A program made the position numbers and the translations under genes. A stretch of 16,600 nucleotides of DNA, taken from the NCBI GenBank assembly GCA_003551805.1, contig PUNR01000308.1:1-16600 (forward strand), read 5' to 3'. Source of the stretch: Loktanella sp. (GTDB lineage: Bacteria; Pseudomonadota; Alphaproteobacteria; Rhodobacterales; Rhodobacteraceae). Positions 7,161 through 14,467 of the stretch are shown here, one piece after another. The notes below the pieces were generated by a model. It saw only the letters and a program-made list of their open reading frames with translations. It was not told the origin of the DNA and did not search any database. The stretch's first letter is position 1, and every line of letters starts with the position of its first letter.

Positions 7161-7859
7161 ATGGTCGCAGATAATCTTGGTATGGATATCGACAGCCTTG
7201 ACGGACCTTTGGGGCACCGCGTTTACAGCGTATTGCGCAACGGTATTCTGGACCTGACATTCCCGCCGGGCATGGTGTTGCGCAAGGCAGCGCTGTGCGA
7301 ACAACTGGGCGTGTCGCGGTCCCCGGTCGCCGAAGCCCTGGGCAAATTATCGTCCGAAGGATTGGTCGACATCATCCCGCAATCGGCGACACGCGTGTCG
7401 CAGCTATCGCTTGGCGAATTGCGCGAAGAAAGTTTCCTGCGCGAAGCGGTCGAGGTCGCAGCCGTCGCCAAAGTCGCCATTGAACGCACGGACGAGCAAT
7501 TGACGCGGCTGTCGCGCAATATGCGGCTTCAGGCGCTTTTGGCTGAAGACCACGATTATCAGGGCTTTTTCGAAGCAGATGTCGATTTTCACGCCCTGAT
7601 TATGGAATTCACCGGCTATCCCAAGGTCGCCGCCGCAGCGGGCCAGTTGTCATTGCAGTTGCGCCGTGCACGGATGCTGCTGTTGCCCAAAGAAGGCCGG
7701 TCTGACGAAACCTTGCAGGAACATCAGGCCATCCTTGATGCGATCCGGCATCAAGACCCAGTCACCGCGCGCAAAGCGATGTCTGCCCATCTGGGCCAGC
7801 TGATTACGCGCCTTGCGCCGCTGGAACAGCAGCACCCGACCTATTTCCGATCAACCTGA
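7161..7859 (+). CDS. GntR-family regulator, FadR/FCD type
   Basis: This is a 232-residue DNA-binding regulator. The N-terminal winged helix spans about 14-80, with the recognition region QLGVSRSPVAEALGKLSSEGLV (49-69). A C-terminal FCD ligand-binding domain follows (about 86-220), with likely metal-ligand histidines H144 (DFHALI), H188 (EHQAIL) and H210 (SAHL). These domains usually sense a pathway acid. The start at 7161 is fixed by GAAGGAG at 7148-7154; the frame opens earlier, at 7113, inside the promoter. It is divergent from the dehydratase operon and is followed after 33 nt by the mutarotase gene. It probably represses both directions in the absence of L-fuconate or a keto-acid intermediate, which is an inference from context. 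Confidence 0.9.
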   Translation: MVADNLGMDIDSLDGPLGHRVYSVLRNGILDLTFPPGMVLRKAALCEQLGVSRSPVAEALGKLSSEGLVDIIPQSATRVSQLSLGELREESFLREAVEVAAVAKVAIERTDEQLTRLSRNMRLQALLAEDHDYQGFFEADVDFHALIMEFTGYPKVAAAAGQLSLQLRRARMLLLPKEGRSDETLQEHQAILDAIRHQDPVTARKAMSAHLGQLITRLAPLEQQHPTYFRST

Positions 7860-7892
7860 CCGACGCATCCGAACACACACAGGACACCCGAC

Positions 7893-8324
7893 ATGCTGCA
7901 CAACATCCCCGCTATTCTATCGCCAGATCTGCTGTTCAGCCTGCGGGCGATGGGCCATGGCGATACCATCGTCATTGCCGACGCAAATTTCCCCGCAACG
8001 ACGCTAGCCAACAGGTGTCACCGGCTTGACGGGATCGACGCCACCGATGTGCTGGACGCGATCCTGACATTGCTGCCGCTGGATACCTTCGTGCCCGACC
8101 CTGCGGTCGTCATGCAGGTCGTGGGTGATCGCGACGCGATTCCGCCTGTTGTGGCGGCGTTCCAGACCATCATTAACGACAAGGCGGACAATCCGGTGAC
8201 ATTATCCGGCATTGACCGTTTCGATTTTTACGATCAGGCAAAGCAAGCCTTTGCCATCGTCCAGACCGGCGAAACGCGGCTATATGGCAATATCATCCTC
8301 AAAAAGGGGGTGATCGGCACTTAG
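7893..8324 (+). CDS. fucU: L-fucose mutarotase, FucU/RbsD family
   Basis: This is a 143-residue cytoplasmic sugar mutarotase, close in length to Escherichia coli FucU (140). It begins MLHNIPAILSPDLLFSLRAMGHGD and continues IVIADANFPA. H22 in the MGHGD motif is at the position of the catalytic histidine of FucU. The C-terminal half has the family blocks FDFYDQAKQAFAIVQTGE and YGNIILKKGVI. It interconverts sugar anomers so that the dehydrogenase gets its preferred form. It follows the GntR gene by 33 nt and converges with the lactonase gene, with only 7 nt between the stops. It is the best single marker that the locus handles L-fucose or a close analogue such as L-galactose. RbsD or RhaM-like specificity is less likely given the sequence. 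Confidence 0.9.
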   Translation: MLHNIPAILSPDLLFSLRAMGHGDTIVIADANFPATTLANRCHRLDGIDATDVLDAILTLLPLDTFVPDPAVVMQVVGDRDAIPPVVAAFQTIINDKADNPVTLSGIDRFDFYDQAKQAFAIVQTGETRLYGNIILKKGVIGT

Positions 8325-8331
8325 CAACGGC

Positions 8332-9180
8332 CTAGCCAGTGATCCCGTAAAACCGTCGCGCTGTCCCGCCGTAAACCGCGGCCTTATCAGGGGCGGACAG
8401 ACCGCTGAACAACTGGTCTGATGCCGCAACCCATGCGTCGTAATCACCGGCAAGGTTCAGCACGGGCCAATCGCTTCCCCACATCACGCGGTCCGGTCCG
8501 AACACCGACAACACATGGTCCACGACAGGTTGCAGGCTGTCTGCGGACCAATGCGGCCCTGCTTCATTGGCAAGCCCGGACACCTTGCACATGACATGCG
8601 GGAATTCCGCCAGTCGCGCCATGCCACGCCGCCAGATATCACCCGCATCGGCACCGGCGCGGATGACGGGCTTGGCGCAATGGTCGATGACAATCGGCAG
8701 GGACGGCAGTTGCGCGGCCACCTCTGCCAACACATCCAGATGGCGTGGTGTCACCAGCGCATCCAGCCGCAGTCCGACATCCGCCATTACCTGCAGGTTG
8801 GTCATAACTCTGGCGTCTGCAATCCAGCGTGTGTCGTCGATGTCCTGCAACATCGGGCGCAATCCCTTAAGCTTGGGGATGCCGGCCAGACGTTCCAGCA
8901 CTGCCGGCGCTTGCGCATCGCGCAAGTCTGCCCAGCCGACGACCCCTTTGATAAAGGCATGGTCCTGCGCCAGACCGAGAAGAAAATCAGTCTCGGCCAC
9001 CGTCGCTGCGGCCTGCACAACAACCGTCCCGCCGATGCCGTGGCGTTGCAGGACCGGTTCCAGATCGGGCGGCAGAATATCATGCCGGATCGCCGCGACA
9101 TCATCGGTCATCCAGTCGTAATCGCCCCGGGCGATCTGCCAGAAATGTTGATGCGCATCGATACGGTCCGCAGGTGCCAT
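8332..9180 (-). CDS. Amidohydrolase-2 family lactonase, probable L-fuconolactonase
   Basis: This 282-residue TIM-barrel metal-dependent hydrolase is expected to open L-fucono-lactone to L-fuconate. Visible signatures are DAHQHFW with H10 and H12, QAAATVAETDFLLGLA, GVVGWADL (79-86), GLRPMLQD (106-113), VIDHCAKP with H167, and WGSDWPVL with D237 near the C-terminus. The start at 9180 was chosen because DAHQHFW begins almost at the N-terminus in this family; an upstream in-frame ATG (9291) would add an implausible leader across the promoter region. A minus-strand AGAAAGG lies upstream. It is divergent from the UxaB-like gene and convergent with fucU. A rhamnono- or galactonolactonase is the main alternative; neighbouring fucU and the SDR favour fucose. 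Confidence 0.88.
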   Translation of the reverse strand: MAPADRIDAHQHFWQIARGDYDWMTDDVAAIRHDILPPDLEPVLQRHGIGGTVVVQAAATVAETDFLLGLAQDHAFIKGVVGWADLRDAQAPAVLERLAGIPKLKGLRPMLQDIDDTRWIADARVMTNLQVMADVGLRLDALVTPRHLDVLAEVAAQLPSLPIVIDHCAKPVIRAGADAGDIWRRGMARLAEFPHVMCKVSGLANEAGPHWSADSLQPVVDHVLSVFGPDRVMWGSDWPVLNLAGDYDAWVAASDQLFSGLSAPDKAAVYGGTARRFYGITG

Positions 9181-9186
9181 CTTTGG

Positions 9187-9275
9187 GTTGCCTTTCTGGT
9201 CGCTTGACTTGTTTTGTTTTGTATTATTAAAAACAGTGTTATGAATTGAACGCCTCGTCAAGCCAGAAAGGCAAC
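9187..9275. repeat. Inverted repeat of the two divergent leader/RBS segments
   Basis: CCAGAAAGGCAAC occurs at 9263-9275 on the plus strand just before the UxaB-like gene, and again on the minus strand at 9199-9187 just before the lactonase gene. The match continues as CTTGAC on the inner side (9203-9208 and 9262-9257), with a 3-nt insertion in one arm. Both genes thus use the same AGAAAGG ribosome-binding element in mirror image, about 63 nt apart. Confidence 0.7.
9204..9235. promoter_or_regulatory. AT-rich divergent promoter region with dyad TGTTTT-N9-AAAACA
   Basis: A plus-strand -35-like TTGACT (9204-9209) is followed after 17 nt by TTAAAA (9227-9232), a modest match. TGTTTT (9215-9220) and AAAACA (9230-9235) form a 6-bp dyad with a 9-nt spacer, a candidate operator for one of the two GntR proteins. 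The AT-richness contrasts with the surrounding DNA. Confidence 0.4.
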
Positions 9276-10394
9276 ATGATGCCGCCCACATCTATTCTGC
9301 AATTCGGCACCAGCCGGTTCCTTCAGGCGCATATCGACCTGTTCGTGTCAGAGGCGATGGACCAAGGACAGGACGCCGGACCGATCACAGTGGTCCAAAG
9401 CTCTGGCGATCCGGCAAGGTTGCACCGGCTAAAGGGGCTGGTCGGGAATTACACAGTCCGTATTGAAGGCTTGATTAACGGCGAAAAGGTGCAGCAGCAG
9501 GTGCAGGTCCGCAGCGTTGCACGCGCCCTGTCAACTGTCACAGACTGGGATGACGTCACCCGCATTTTCGTGCAGGAGGCCGAGTTTGTTGTGTCGAACA
9601 CAGGTGATGCGGGCTATCTGCCGCAACCTGCCGATACTGGCGAAACTTTCGATCAGGCGATGTCCTATCCCGCCAAGCTGCTGTGGCTTTTGCGTGCGCG
9701 GTTCGACGCGGGGGCAAGGCCAATCCAGATCATGCCGATGGAATTGATTGCCAACAACGGGACCGAGTTGAAACAGCGCGTCGCAACGCTTGCGGCAAAT
9801 GATCCGGCGGTATTTCGGGATTGGCTGCAGAATGATGTCCGCTGGGTCAATTCGCTGGTTGACCGTATCGTGTCCGAACCGCTGGAACCTGCGGGGGCAA
9901 TCGCCGAACCCTACGCGCTTTGGGCGATCGAGGATCAGGCGGACCTGCGCCTGCCTTGCCAGCACCCTGCCATTCAGGTCGTGCCGTCACTGGCGGAAAT
10001 CGAGGCGCTGAAGCTGTTCGTCCTGAACCTTGGCCATACGTTTCTGGCTGATCGCTGGCTGACAGCGCAGGGCGCGGATGATGTGCTGGTGCGGCAGATG
10101 GTCGGCGACCCCGACACATTGGCCGCGCTACAGGCGGTTTTGCAGAACGAAGTCCGCCCCGCCTTTGTCGCGGCCAATCAAACCGCAGCCTTTGATGCCT
10201 ATGTCGCGACCACGCTGGACCGTTTTGCCAATCCGTTTCTGGACCACCGCATTGCGGACATTGCCCAGAACCATAGCCAAAAGGTCGCGCGCCGGATCAA
10301 GGCCATGCTGGATTGGGCCACCACCAAAGGCGACCTGTCCGGCAAACCCATCCTGACGGCCATCGTGGCCAGAAATACGGAGATGACACAATGA
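9276..10394 (+). CDS. Mannitol-dehydrogenase/UxaB-like family oxidoreductase
   Basis: This 372-residue NAD-dependent oxidoreductase of the long-chain mannitol dehydrogenase/tagaturonate reductase family opens with the dinucleotide-binding region ILQFGTSRFLQAHID (7-21). It also has VVSNTGDAGY (105-114), PMELIANNGTELK (154-166), VNSLVDRIVSEPL (191-203), the substrate-side AEPYALWAIE (210-219) and the family signature K-x4-N-x2-H at K246, N251 and H254. It is about 110 residues shorter than E. coli UxaB (483) and nearer the length of mannitol-1-phosphate dehydrogenases. The start is either of two adjacent ATGs (9276 or 9279) after AGAAAGG. It overlaps the aldo/keto reductase gene by ATGA, so the two are cotranslated. 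The simple fucose route needs no such enzyme. Its substrate is unknown; a 5-keto sugar acid is one possibility. Confidence 0.82.
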   Translation: MMPPTSILQFGTSRFLQAHIDLFVSEAMDQGQDAGPITVVQSSGDPARLHRLKGLVGNYTVRIEGLINGEKVQQQVQVRSVARALSTVTDWDDVTRIFVQEAEFVVSNTGDAGYLPQPADTGETFDQAMSYPAKLLWLLRARFDAGARPIQIMPMELIANNGTELKQRVATLAANDPAVFRDWLQNDVRWVNSLVDRIVSEPLEPAGAIAEPYALWAIEDQADLRLPCQHPAIQVVPSLAEIEALKLFVLNLGHTFLADRWLTAQGADDVLVRQMVGDPDTLAALQAVLQNEVRPAFVAANQTAAFDAYVATTLDRFANPFLDHRIADIAQNHSQKVARRIKAMLDWATTKGDLSGKPILTAIVARNTEMTQ

Positions 10395-11362
10395 AACGCA
10401 ACCGCATCGGCCAGACCGACGTCAATGTCACCGCCCTGTCACTGGGCGGGGCCAGCCTTGGCAATCTGGGGCGGGCGATCAGTGATGCCGACGCCTTTGC
10501 CGTCATGCAATGCGCTTGGGATGCCGGTATCCGCTATTTCGACACCGCACCGCATTACGGGCGCGGCCTGTCCGAACAGCGCATGGCGGCATTTCTGCGC
10601 CACCAGCCCCGCGATCAATATGCGCTGTCCACCAAGGTCGGGCGCGTTCTTTCACCGGGGTCTGCGCTGGCCGAGGCCGACGGGTTCATCGACCCGCTGC
10701 CAAATGCCGTGCATTACGATTATTCCGCGCAAGGGATACGCGACAGCTTTGCGCAAAGCTGCGAAAGGCTTGGGACAGATTTCATCGACATCATCTATGT
10801 CCACGACATCGGTGATCTGACGCATGGCGCTATTGACGGTGCGCGCCATCTTGATGATCTGCTGGGTTCGGGCATCGGGGCTTTGCACGATCTCAAACAG
10901 GCCGGACGGATCGGCGCTATCGGTCTGGGGGTGAATGAATGTCAGGTTTGTCTGGACGTGATGCAGCACACGCGCCTTGATACGATCCTGCTGGCAGGCC
11001 GCCTGACCCTGCTGGACCGCAGCGCCGAGGCGGAATTGCTGGATGTTTGCAAGGAACAAGGCACCAGCCTTGTGCTGGGCGGTATCTTCAATTCCGGCAT
11101 TCTGGCGACAGGGCCGCAGCCCGGCGCATGGTTCGATTACGCCCCTGCCCCGCAAGCGATCCTTGATCGTGTCAGCGACCTGCAAACCCAAGCCGCAGCA
11201 GTCGGCCTGACATTGCCAGAGGCGGCGATACAATTCGCATTACACCAGCCACAGACCAGTTCTGTCCTGCTTGGCACAGGCAAGGTCAGTTCGTTGCAGC
11301 GCAATCTGGAAGCCGCCGCCCTGCGTTTGACGGATGCGGCACGGGCCTTTGTGACCACCTAA
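10391..11362 (+). CDS. Aldo/keto reductase, probable L-fucose (D-threo-aldose) 1-dehydrogenase
   Basis: This 323-residue aldo/keto reductase is of the type that oxidises L-fucose, L-galactose and D-arabinose at C1 to the lactone. The catalytic tetrad is visible: D51 and Y56 in FDTAPHYG, K82 in LSTKVGR and H138 in IIYVHDIGD. Other family blocks are LGLGTASLGNL-like LSLGGASLGNLGRAI (16-30), GIGALHDLKQAGRIGAIGLGVNE, FNSGILATG and SSVLLGTG. The start at 10391 overlaps the previous stop (ATGA) and has a GGAG upstream. Its 3' end overlaps the end of the convergent second GntR gene by 4 nt. Together with fucU and the lactonase it supplies the first two oxidative steps. Pyridoxal 4-dehydrogenase is a close relative, but the context makes it unlikely. 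Confidence 0.88.
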   Translation: MKRNRIGQTDVNVTALSLGGASLGNLGRAISDADAFAVMQCAWDAGIRYFDTAPHYGRGLSEQRMAAFLRHQPRDQYALSTKVGRVLSPGSALAEADGFIDPLPNAVHYDYSAQGIRDSFAQSCERLGTDFIDIIYVHDIGDLTHGAIDGARHLDDLLGSGIGALHDLKQAGRIGAIGLGVNECQVCLDVMQHTRLDTILLAGRLTLLDRSAEAELLDVCKEQGTSLVLGGIFNSGILATGPQPGAWFDYAPAPQAILDRVSDLQTQAAAVGLTLPEAAIQFALHQPQTSSVLLGTGKVSSLQRNLEAAALRLTDAARAFVTT

Positions 11363-12264
11363 TCAGTGTGGCTGTTCGCCTCGAGTGCGGCAAGCAACGT
11401 CTGCTTGGACGTAGCAAGATGGCGCAACGCGGCGGCTTGCGCCTGATCCACATCGCGGCTGCGCAAGGCGTCGATATAGGCCAGATGTTCGCCAATCGCG
11501 GCGGCGTTGCGAATACGTTCATCTGCCTTGTTCCACTGAAAATGATAGTGAAAGATCAGCGAGATAACTTTTTGAAATTCCTTCACAAAGCGGTTGGAAA
11601 CTACACTGTTGATCGCTTCGTGAAAGGTTTCGTCCAGCAAGGAAAAGTCGTGATAATCGTTCTCGATCCGGTCCAGCAGATCGCGATGGGCCGCCTCTAG
11701 TTTATCAAGCCGCCCCCATATCGGGTGATCGGTCGGCAGTGCGACCAGATGCCGGACTGAATTCAGTTCCAGCAGCGTGCGGAAATCCGACAGTTCCAAC
11801 GCATAGGCGCGCGTGAAACCGTTTAACACCCAGCCGCCACCCGGACGGCGCACGACAATCCCGAACCGGCTGAAGGCTGACAGGAATTCCTGCAAAGTAT
11901 GCGGCGCGACCGAAAAATCCTTGGACAATTGCGCCACGTTCAGGCTGGTGCCCGGCGGCACATCCATCCGCAGCACCCAATCCATGAACCGGCCTTCCAA
12001 TTCGTCAATCGTTAACAAGGGCGCGGGTTTTTCAAGCTGCTCGTCGACGCGCGGGGGCCGCACCAAAATCTTGTCACGCCCCTGCAAGGCGATGATGCCC
12101 AGTTCATCAAGGCGCGCCAGAACGTTGCGCACAACAGTGCGGCTGACACCAAGCTGCGCTGCCAACTGGTTTTCAGATTCCAGCGTGTCACCCACCGCAA
12201 GCGTTTTACAGACGTCCAGCAAGGTGTTGTGCGCCTCAATGAACCGGGTGTTGCTACGCGCCAT
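11359..12264 (-). CDS. GntR/FCD regulator with apparent tandem winged-helix domains
   Basis: This is a 301-residue regulator, about 60-70 residues longer than a normal FadR-type protein such as the other regulator in this window. Residues 8-70 form a GntR winged helix (SENQLAAQLGVSRTVVRNVLARLDELG). Residues 86-150 look like a second winged helix (LRMDVPPGTSLNVAQLSKDF, then VAPHTLQEFLSAFSRFGIV and a wing RRPGGGWVL). An FCD-like helical domain follows (about 155-295), with candidate ligands H215 (TFHEAI), H260 (EHLAYIDAL) and H282. The start at 12264 has only a weak ribosome-binding site. It is divergent from the sugar ABC transporter, which it probably controls, and convergent with the aldo/keto reductase. 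The second DNA-binding-like domain could alternatively be a dimerisation module. Confidence 0.87.
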   Translation of the reverse strand: MARSNTRFIEAHNTLLDVCKTLAVGDTLESENQLAAQLGVSRTVVRNVLARLDELGIIALQGRDKILVRPPRVDEQLEKPAPLLTIDELEGRFMDWVLRMDVPPGTSLNVAQLSKDFSVAPHTLQEFLSAFSRFGIVVRRPGGGWVLNGFTRAYALELSDFRTLLELNSVRHLVALPTDHPIWGRLDKLEAAHRDLLDRIENDYHDFSLLDETFHEAINSVVSNRFVKEFQKVISLIFHYHFQWNKADERIRNAAAIGEHLAYIDALRSRDVDQAQAAALRHLATSKQTLLAALEANSHTD

Positions 12265-12335
12265 GAATCACCATCAACCTGAATTTTCTCATCTTTAACT
12301 GTTTTCTAAAGCCTGTTCAAAAAGAATAAAAACAT

Positions 12336-12364
12336 TTGACGGCCCCGATTTGCCTTCATATGTT
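12336..12364 (+). promoter_or_regulatory. Promoter of the sugar ABC transporter operon
   Basis: TTGACG (12336-12341) and TATGTT (12359-12364) are separated by 17 nt, upstream of the permease gene in an AT-rich stretch. The TATAAT at 12368-12373 has no good -35 at standard spacing, so the first pair is preferred. Transcription would start near 12371. Confidence 0.5.
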
Positions 12365-12377
12365 TATTATAATTAAA

Positions 12378-12400
12378 ATCAGATTGCACGAGCATCTGAT
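12378..12400 (+). promoter_or_regulatory. Inverted repeat ATCAGAT-N9-ATCTGAT, candidate operator
   Basis: Perfect 7-bp arms lie at 12378-12384 and 12394-12400, between the predicted transcription start and the GGGAGGAAG ribosome-binding site. The position suits a repressor bound just downstream of the start, or an RNA hairpin next to the binding site. The divergent GntR/FCD protein is the likely partner. Confidence 0.45.
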
Positions 12401-12415
12401 CTGGGAGGAAGAAAA

Positions 12416-13429
12416 ATGTCAGAGTTACCGGCCAAAACGAGGTTGCGGTTTTTGCCAAGCGGCTCTGCTCTTCACAAGTTTTCGGCGATGATGACGCTGC
12501 TTTTGCTGATTGTTGCGTTCTCTTTCACAAGCCCCGCGTTTCTGACGGTCAACAACGGTATGACGGTTCTGTTGCAGACCGCCGTTATCGGCCTGCTGGC
12601 GATTGGTCTGACCATGGTCATCATCACCGGCGGCATTGATCTTAGCGTCGGTTCGGTGCTTGCGCTGTCTGGCGTGATTGCCGGTCTTGTCATCAAGGCG
12701 GGGGTTCCTGTGTTGCCAGCGATGGCCTTGGGGGTCGTGACCGGTGCGATTTGCGGGATGGTCAACGGCCTTGTGATTACCAAAATGCGGATCACGCCCT
12801 TTGTCGCGACACTTGGCATGATGATGATCGCGCGCGGTCTGGCGCTGCAACTGACAGGTGCCGCACCGATCAGCCGTTTGGGTGAAGCCTTTGGCAATCT
12901 TGGCAACGGGTCGTTCTTCCGGATTGTCGAAATTCAGGCCAACGGATTTCCACGCGTGATCTTTCCGGGAATACCCTATCCGGCGGTGTTGCTTTTGGTG
13001 ATGGCCCTGCTGGGCGCGTTCATCCTGACGCGGCGGCAGATCGGGCGGCACATCTATTCCGTCGGATCGAACGAAGAGGCCGCGCGCCTGTCCGGTGTCA
13101 ACGTCCACCGGACCAAGATCTGGGCCTATACCGCCTCTGGTGCTTTGGCGGGGCTGGCGGGCATGGTGCTGATGTCGCGGCTGATGACTGTGCAACCCAA
13201 CGAAGGCGTCATGTACGAACTTGACGCGATTGCGGCGGCTGTCATCGGTGGCGCATCACTGATGGGCGGCGTGGGCAGCATTTCCGGCAGCATGATCGGC
13301 GCTTTCATCATCGGCGTGCTGCGCAACGGGCTGAACATGGCGGGCACCAGCGCCTTCATCCAGCAAATCATTATCGGGATTGTGGTTATCGGCGCGGTCT
13401 ACATCGACCAGATCCGCAATCGCAACTGA
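12416..13429 (+). CDS. Sugar ABC transporter permease, RbsC/FrcC type
   Basis: This 337-residue inner-membrane permease of a CUT2-type monosaccharide importer has eight or more hydrophobic segments, beginning at about 22-40. Family signatures are ITGGIDLSVGSVLALSGVIAG (70-90), the cytoplasmic coupling region GRHIYSVGSNEEAARLSGVNVHRTK (210-234), YELDAIAAAVIGGASLMGG and the C-terminal GVLRNGLNMAGTSAFIQQIIIGIVVI. The start is well supported by GGGAGGAAG just upstream. It is the first gene of an operon with the binding protein and ATPase; permease-first order is less common than ATPase- or binding-protein-first. The neighbouring pathway suggests L-fucose or a related hexose as cargo, but the permease does not show this itself. 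Confidence 0.92.
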   Translation: MSELPAKTRLRFLPSGSALHKFSAMMTLLLLIVAFSFTSPAFLTVNNGMTVLLQTAVIGLLAIGLTMVIITGGIDLSVGSVLALSGVIAGLVIKAGVPVLPAMALGVVTGAICGMVNGLVITKMRITPFVATLGMMMIARGLALQLTGAAPISRLGEAFGNLGNGSFFRIVEIQANGFPRVIFPGIPYPAVLLLVMALLGAFILTRRQIGRHIYSVGSNEEAARLSGVNVHRTKIWAYTASGALAGLAGMVLMSRLMTVQPNEGVMYELDAIAAAVIGGASLMGGVGSISGSMIGAFIIGVLRNGLNMAGTSAFIQQIIIGIVVIGAVYIDQIRNRN

Positions 13430-13461
13430 ACGACACGACCAGCTTCATCAGGGAGGAAACC

Positions 13462-14403
13462 ATGAAGACTTTTGTAACCACAGCACTTGTCAGCGGTGTT
13501 ATCGGGCTTGCTGCCCCCGCCGCTATCGCCGGGGAAATCGCCGTCATCGTCAAGACGACGAATTCCAATTTCTGGCAAAACGTCAGCCTTGGCGCGGATG
13601 CCGCCATCGGCACACAAAGCGAACATACACTAAGCTTTAACGGCCCTGCATCGGAATCCGCTATCGCCGATCAGGTGTCACTGGTAGAAAACGCCATCAA
13701 CCGCGGGGTGGCGGGTATCGTGCTTGCGCCGTCCGATCCTGAATCGCTGGCCCCTGTAGTCCGCCGCGCGTTCGAGGCGGGCATTCCTGTTGCCATCATC
13801 GACAGCATGCTGGCCGAAGGGAACGAGGATTATTACCAGACCTTCCTTTCGACCGACAATTGCGCTGCCGGCGAATTGGCTGCGCAGCAGATGATCGAAC
13901 TGGCCGGGACTAGCGGCAAGGTCGCGGTGATGTCCTATGTCGCCGGTGTCGGGTCTGAAATCGGGCGCGTTGGTTGTTTCTCGGACTATCTGGCGGCCAA
14001 TTCCGATATGGAAATTGTCGGGCCATTCTATTCGCAGTCACAAATGGCGACAGCTTTGAACCAGACCACGGATATTCTGGCAGCAAATTCTGATCTGGTC
14101 GGCATCTTCGGCGCGAACGAACCAACCGCCATTGGCATGGGTCGCGCGATCGAACAGGCGGGCAAGGCCGGCCAACTGGTCGCGATCGGCTTTGACGGCA
14201 ATGAAGACCTGCAAGACATGGTCAGAAGCGGCACCCTAGCCGCCATTGCTGTGCAAGGGTCGTTCCAGATGGGCGAACTTGGCGTGCAGGCTGTTCTGGA
14301 CGTTCTGTCCGGTGAAACGATTGAAGATTTCATCGACACCGGCGTCGTCATGGTCACCCAAGACAACATCGACACACCCGAGGCGATGAACGTCCTTTAC
14401 TGA
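13462..14403 (+). CDS. Periplasmic sugar-binding protein, RbsB-like
   Basis: This is a 313-residue substrate-binding protein of the ribose/galactose-type (Peripla_BP_4) fold. The Sec signal peptide MKTFVTTALVSGVIGLAAPAAIAG has cleavage predicted after AIA at residue 23. The mature protein opens with EIAVIVKTTNSNFWQNVSLGA, the usual first strand and sugar-stacking aromatic region. It continues with VAGIVLAPSDPESLAPVV, GIPVAIIDS, FLSTDNCAAGELAAQQM, GIFGANEPTAIGMGRAIEQAG and VAIGFDGNEDLQDMV. AGGGAGGAAACC precedes the ATG. It lies 32 nt after the permease gene, and a strong hairpin follows its stop, which may raise its mRNA level above that of the ATPase, as binding proteins are needed in excess. 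The sugar bound is inferred from neighbours only. Confidence 0.92.
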   Translation: MKTFVTTALVSGVIGLAAPAAIAGEIAVIVKTTNSNFWQNVSLGADAAIGTQSEHTLSFNGPASESAIADQVSLVENAINRGVAGIVLAPSDPESLAPVVRRAFEAGIPVAIIDSMLAEGNEDYYQTFLSTDNCAAGELAAQQMIELAGTSGKVAVMSYVAGVGSEIGRVGCFSDYLAANSDMEIVGPFYSQSQMATALNQTTDILAANSDLVGIFGANEPTAIGMGRAIEQAGKAGQLVAIGFDGNEDLQDMVRSGTLAAIAVQGSFQMGELGVQAVLDVLSGETIEDFIDTGVVMVTQDNIDTPEAMNVLY

Positions 14404-14412
14404 ACCAAGACC

Positions 14413-14439
14413 GGTCAGCGCGTATTCTGCGCGCTGACC
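14413..14439 (+). terminator. Strong intercistronic hairpin after the binding-protein gene
   Basis: A perfect 10-bp stem GGTCAGCGCG / CGCGCTGACC encloses a 7-nt loop, 9 nt after the stop codon. A T-rich run (CTTTTCTTTCTT) follows after a few bases. It could be a partial terminator or a 3'-end stabiliser between the binding-protein and ATPase genes. The ATPase start is only 28 nt beyond, so read-through is expected. Confidence 0.7.
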
Positions 14440-14467
14440 ACCGCTTTTCTTTCTTGCAGGTGATCTT

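Noticed and set aside
8515..9207. 230-codon plus-strand frame opposite the lactonase gene
   Set aside because: It is a shadow of a gene with full catalytic motifs and shows no recognisable domain of its own.
9181..9291. 37-codon N-terminal extension of the lactonase
   Set aside because: It crosses the promoter and mirror-image leader region, and the family's DAHQHFW motif normally lies at the very N-terminus.
12425..13195. 256-codon minus-strand frame opposite the permease gene
   Set aside because: The translation is extremely rich in His, Gln, Arg and Asp, the expected shadow of a hydrophobic membrane protein.
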